Positions 5,817 to 6,674 of a stretch of DNA of 6,674 nucleotides are shown here, one piece after another. The notes under the pieces were generated by a model. That model had not been told where the DNA came from. It was given only the letters and a program-made list of their open reading frames with translations, and made no database searches. Made by a program: the position numbers and the translations under genes. Source of the stretch: Lachnospiraceae bacterium (lineage in GTDB: Bacteria > Bacillota > Clostridia > Lachnospirales > Lachnospiraceae); the NCBI GenBank assembly GCA_003446735.1, contig DMCJ01000175.1, positions 1 to 6,674 of the forward strand, in the 5' to 3' direction. Every line of letters begins with the position of its first letter. Position 1 is the first letter of the stretch.

Positions 5817-6674
5817 TATGTCTTATCTTCTTTTTTACCGAAATCGAGGATACTATCTGCAAAAGCCCGAAAATGAATAGAACAAAGGCAAATAGCAGCC
5901 TTAAGATCTCTTTTTCACCGGTTTTTGGCATATCATTTACATTTGATACCGTATTTGTCTGAGCCTGCGTATTTGTGACAGTATTTGTATTTGCAACAGG
6001 CGCCGAAGTATTATTTGCATTATCCGCCACCTGAGTCTGAGTATTTGCCGTATTACTATTCGTATCCTGTGTTACGGTATTTACAGCTGTATTTTCAGTA
6101 TTCGTTTCGTCTTTTTTTACTTCCTTTGTTTCGGTATTTTCATTACTGCCGGCTAATTCCTCATAAAGGATCGCGTATTCGGAATCCGGAGCCGCAGTTA
6201 TCTTAAAACACTGAAATCCGTTTATCTCAACGATCTCATAATCGGGATAGACAAGCATTCCGTCAGCTCTTTTAGCCGCAAGAATGGCATTGCCCTTGCT
6301 AAGATCCATCCTTTTGGGGATAGGAATGGTAAGAACAAATCTTTGATGTTTAGTGTATATGTTTTTATTAGAATCAACTAAGGAAACCGCATAATACTGC
6401 TCATCGGCATATTTTTTTGAGCCTTTCCTGTCTTTAAAAAAGCGCCCCTCGGAATCTCTTATCCATAATGATACATCAACTTCGGGAGTGGGTATCACGG
6501 TCGCGGTAAATGCACTTGAATCTCCTTTATCTGCACGATCATCGATATTATCAATAGTTCCATCGTAAGGTTTTAAGGGTTCATCGGGGTCATCAGGATC
6601 ATCCTCTCCCTCTCCTCCGGAAGAACCCGACTTTACGAGCGTTCCGTAGATATCCATATCCTCTGTTACCGAAG
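5809..6674 (-). CDS. Cell-wall-anchored surface protein, C-terminal part (gene cut by right window edge)
   Basis: The frame is open to the right edge with no stop, so the N-terminus lies outside the window. The ATG at 6657 is probably just an internal Met, since the codons before it read SVTED. Residues below are counted from that Met. A Gly/Asp/Pro-rich acidic linker (10-28) precedes a beta-rich domain (about 48-168). This domain has the pattern YAVSLVDSNKN (89-99), LTIPIPKRMD (109-118) and a closing SEYAILYE (159-166), seen in many Firmicute adhesin-like surface proteins. Residues 171-242 form an Asn/Thr-rich, likely extended wall-spanning linker. The end is a sortase signal: MPKTGE (243-248), a hydrophobic helix (251-272) and a basic tail (KKKIRHNG, 275-282). 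The protein would be cut between Thr and Gly and joined to peptidoglycan outside the cell. Its ligand or function cannot be told. The stop overlaps folC by 8 bases. Confidence 0.87.
   Translation of the reverse strand, partial: SVTEDMDIYGTLVKSGSSGGEGEDDPDDPDEPLKPYDGTIDNIDDRADKGDSSAFTATVIPTPEVDVSLWIRDSEGRFFKDRKGSKKYADEQYYAVSLVDSNKNIYTKHQRFVLTIPIPKRMDLSKGNAILAAKRADGMLVYPDYEIVEINGFQCFKITAAPDSEYAILYEELAGSNENTETKEVKKDETNTENTAVNTVTQDTNSNTANTQTQVADNANNTSAPVANTNTVTNTQAQTNTVSNVNDMPKTGEKEILRLLFAFVLFIFGLLQIVSSISVKKKIRHNG
5932..6147 (-). repeat. Degenerate Asn/Thr-rich coding repeat (wall-spanning linker)
   Basis: This part of the surface-protein gene encodes a low-complexity stretch of about 72 residues dominated by Asn and Thr, with many NT and TNT steps and scattered Gln, Ala and Val. 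At the DNA level the unit CAAATAC or close variants recurs at irregular spacing. Such linkers commonly carry the anchored domain through the peptidoglycan. The repeat is degenerate rather than exact, so length change by slippage is possible but not shown. Confidence 0.65.

Noticed and set aside
6655..6657. ATG at 6657 as the true start of the surface protein
   Set aside because: The frame continues open upstream to the window edge (SVTED), there is no signal peptide after this Met, and a secreted wall-anchored protein needs one. The real start must lie outside the window.

Overview
This window looks like chromosome from a low- to mid-GC Firmicute, most likely an anaerobic Clostridia member of the Lachnospiraceae/Butyrivibrio kind. 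The evidence is good Shine-Dalgarno sites, a Gram-positive LPXTG-type sorting signal, a class I lysyl-tRNA synthetase, and tightly packed, overlapping genes. This placement is inferred from gene content and style, not from a database match. All seven recognisable genes lie on the minus strand, so they are read here from the right edge to the left. Coding density is very high, and the only real intergenic gap is 86 bases (2403-2488). No stretch over 300 bases lacks a gene. I saw no tRNA, rRNA, CRISPR array, insertion sequence or riboswitch.

First transcription unit (6674 to about 2420, minus). It enters from the right edge with the C-terminal part of a surface protein: a beta-rich domain, an Asn/Thr-rich linker and an MPKTG sorting signal. 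That gene overlaps folC (folylpolyglutamate/dihydrofolate synthase) by 8 bases. Next come a short purine-rich gap made of three 14-base tandem repeats, a 162-residue zinc-ribbon membrane protein, a 200-residue membrane protein joined to it by an ATGA overlap, and an EamA/DMT-type transporter starting 1 base after the previous stop. A hairpin followed by a T-rich run closes the unit. The overlaps and minimal gaps suggest one polycistronic mRNA with translational coupling, although the functions (cell surface, folate, unknown membrane pair, metabolite export) are not obviously related.

Second transcription unit (about 2470 to the left edge, minus). A plausible extended -10 promoter lies inside the loop of that same terminator. 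It would drive a 670-residue class I lysyl-tRNA synthetase carrying an extra C-terminal EMAPII/Trbp111-type tRNA-binding domain. Thirty-five bases later thrC (threonine synthase) begins and runs off the left edge, cut just after its PLP lysine. Both products belong to amino-acid metabolism and may be co-transcribed.

The points most worth a second look are the LysRS-I/tRNA-binding-domain fusion with no room for a T-box leader, the promoter nested in a terminator hairpin, the 14-base tandem repeat that holds both the folC stop and the next start codon, and the unassigned zinc-ribbon/ectodomain membrane pair. I did not find convincing evidence of a wholly new multi-gene system; the membrane pair is the best candidate for unknown biology.
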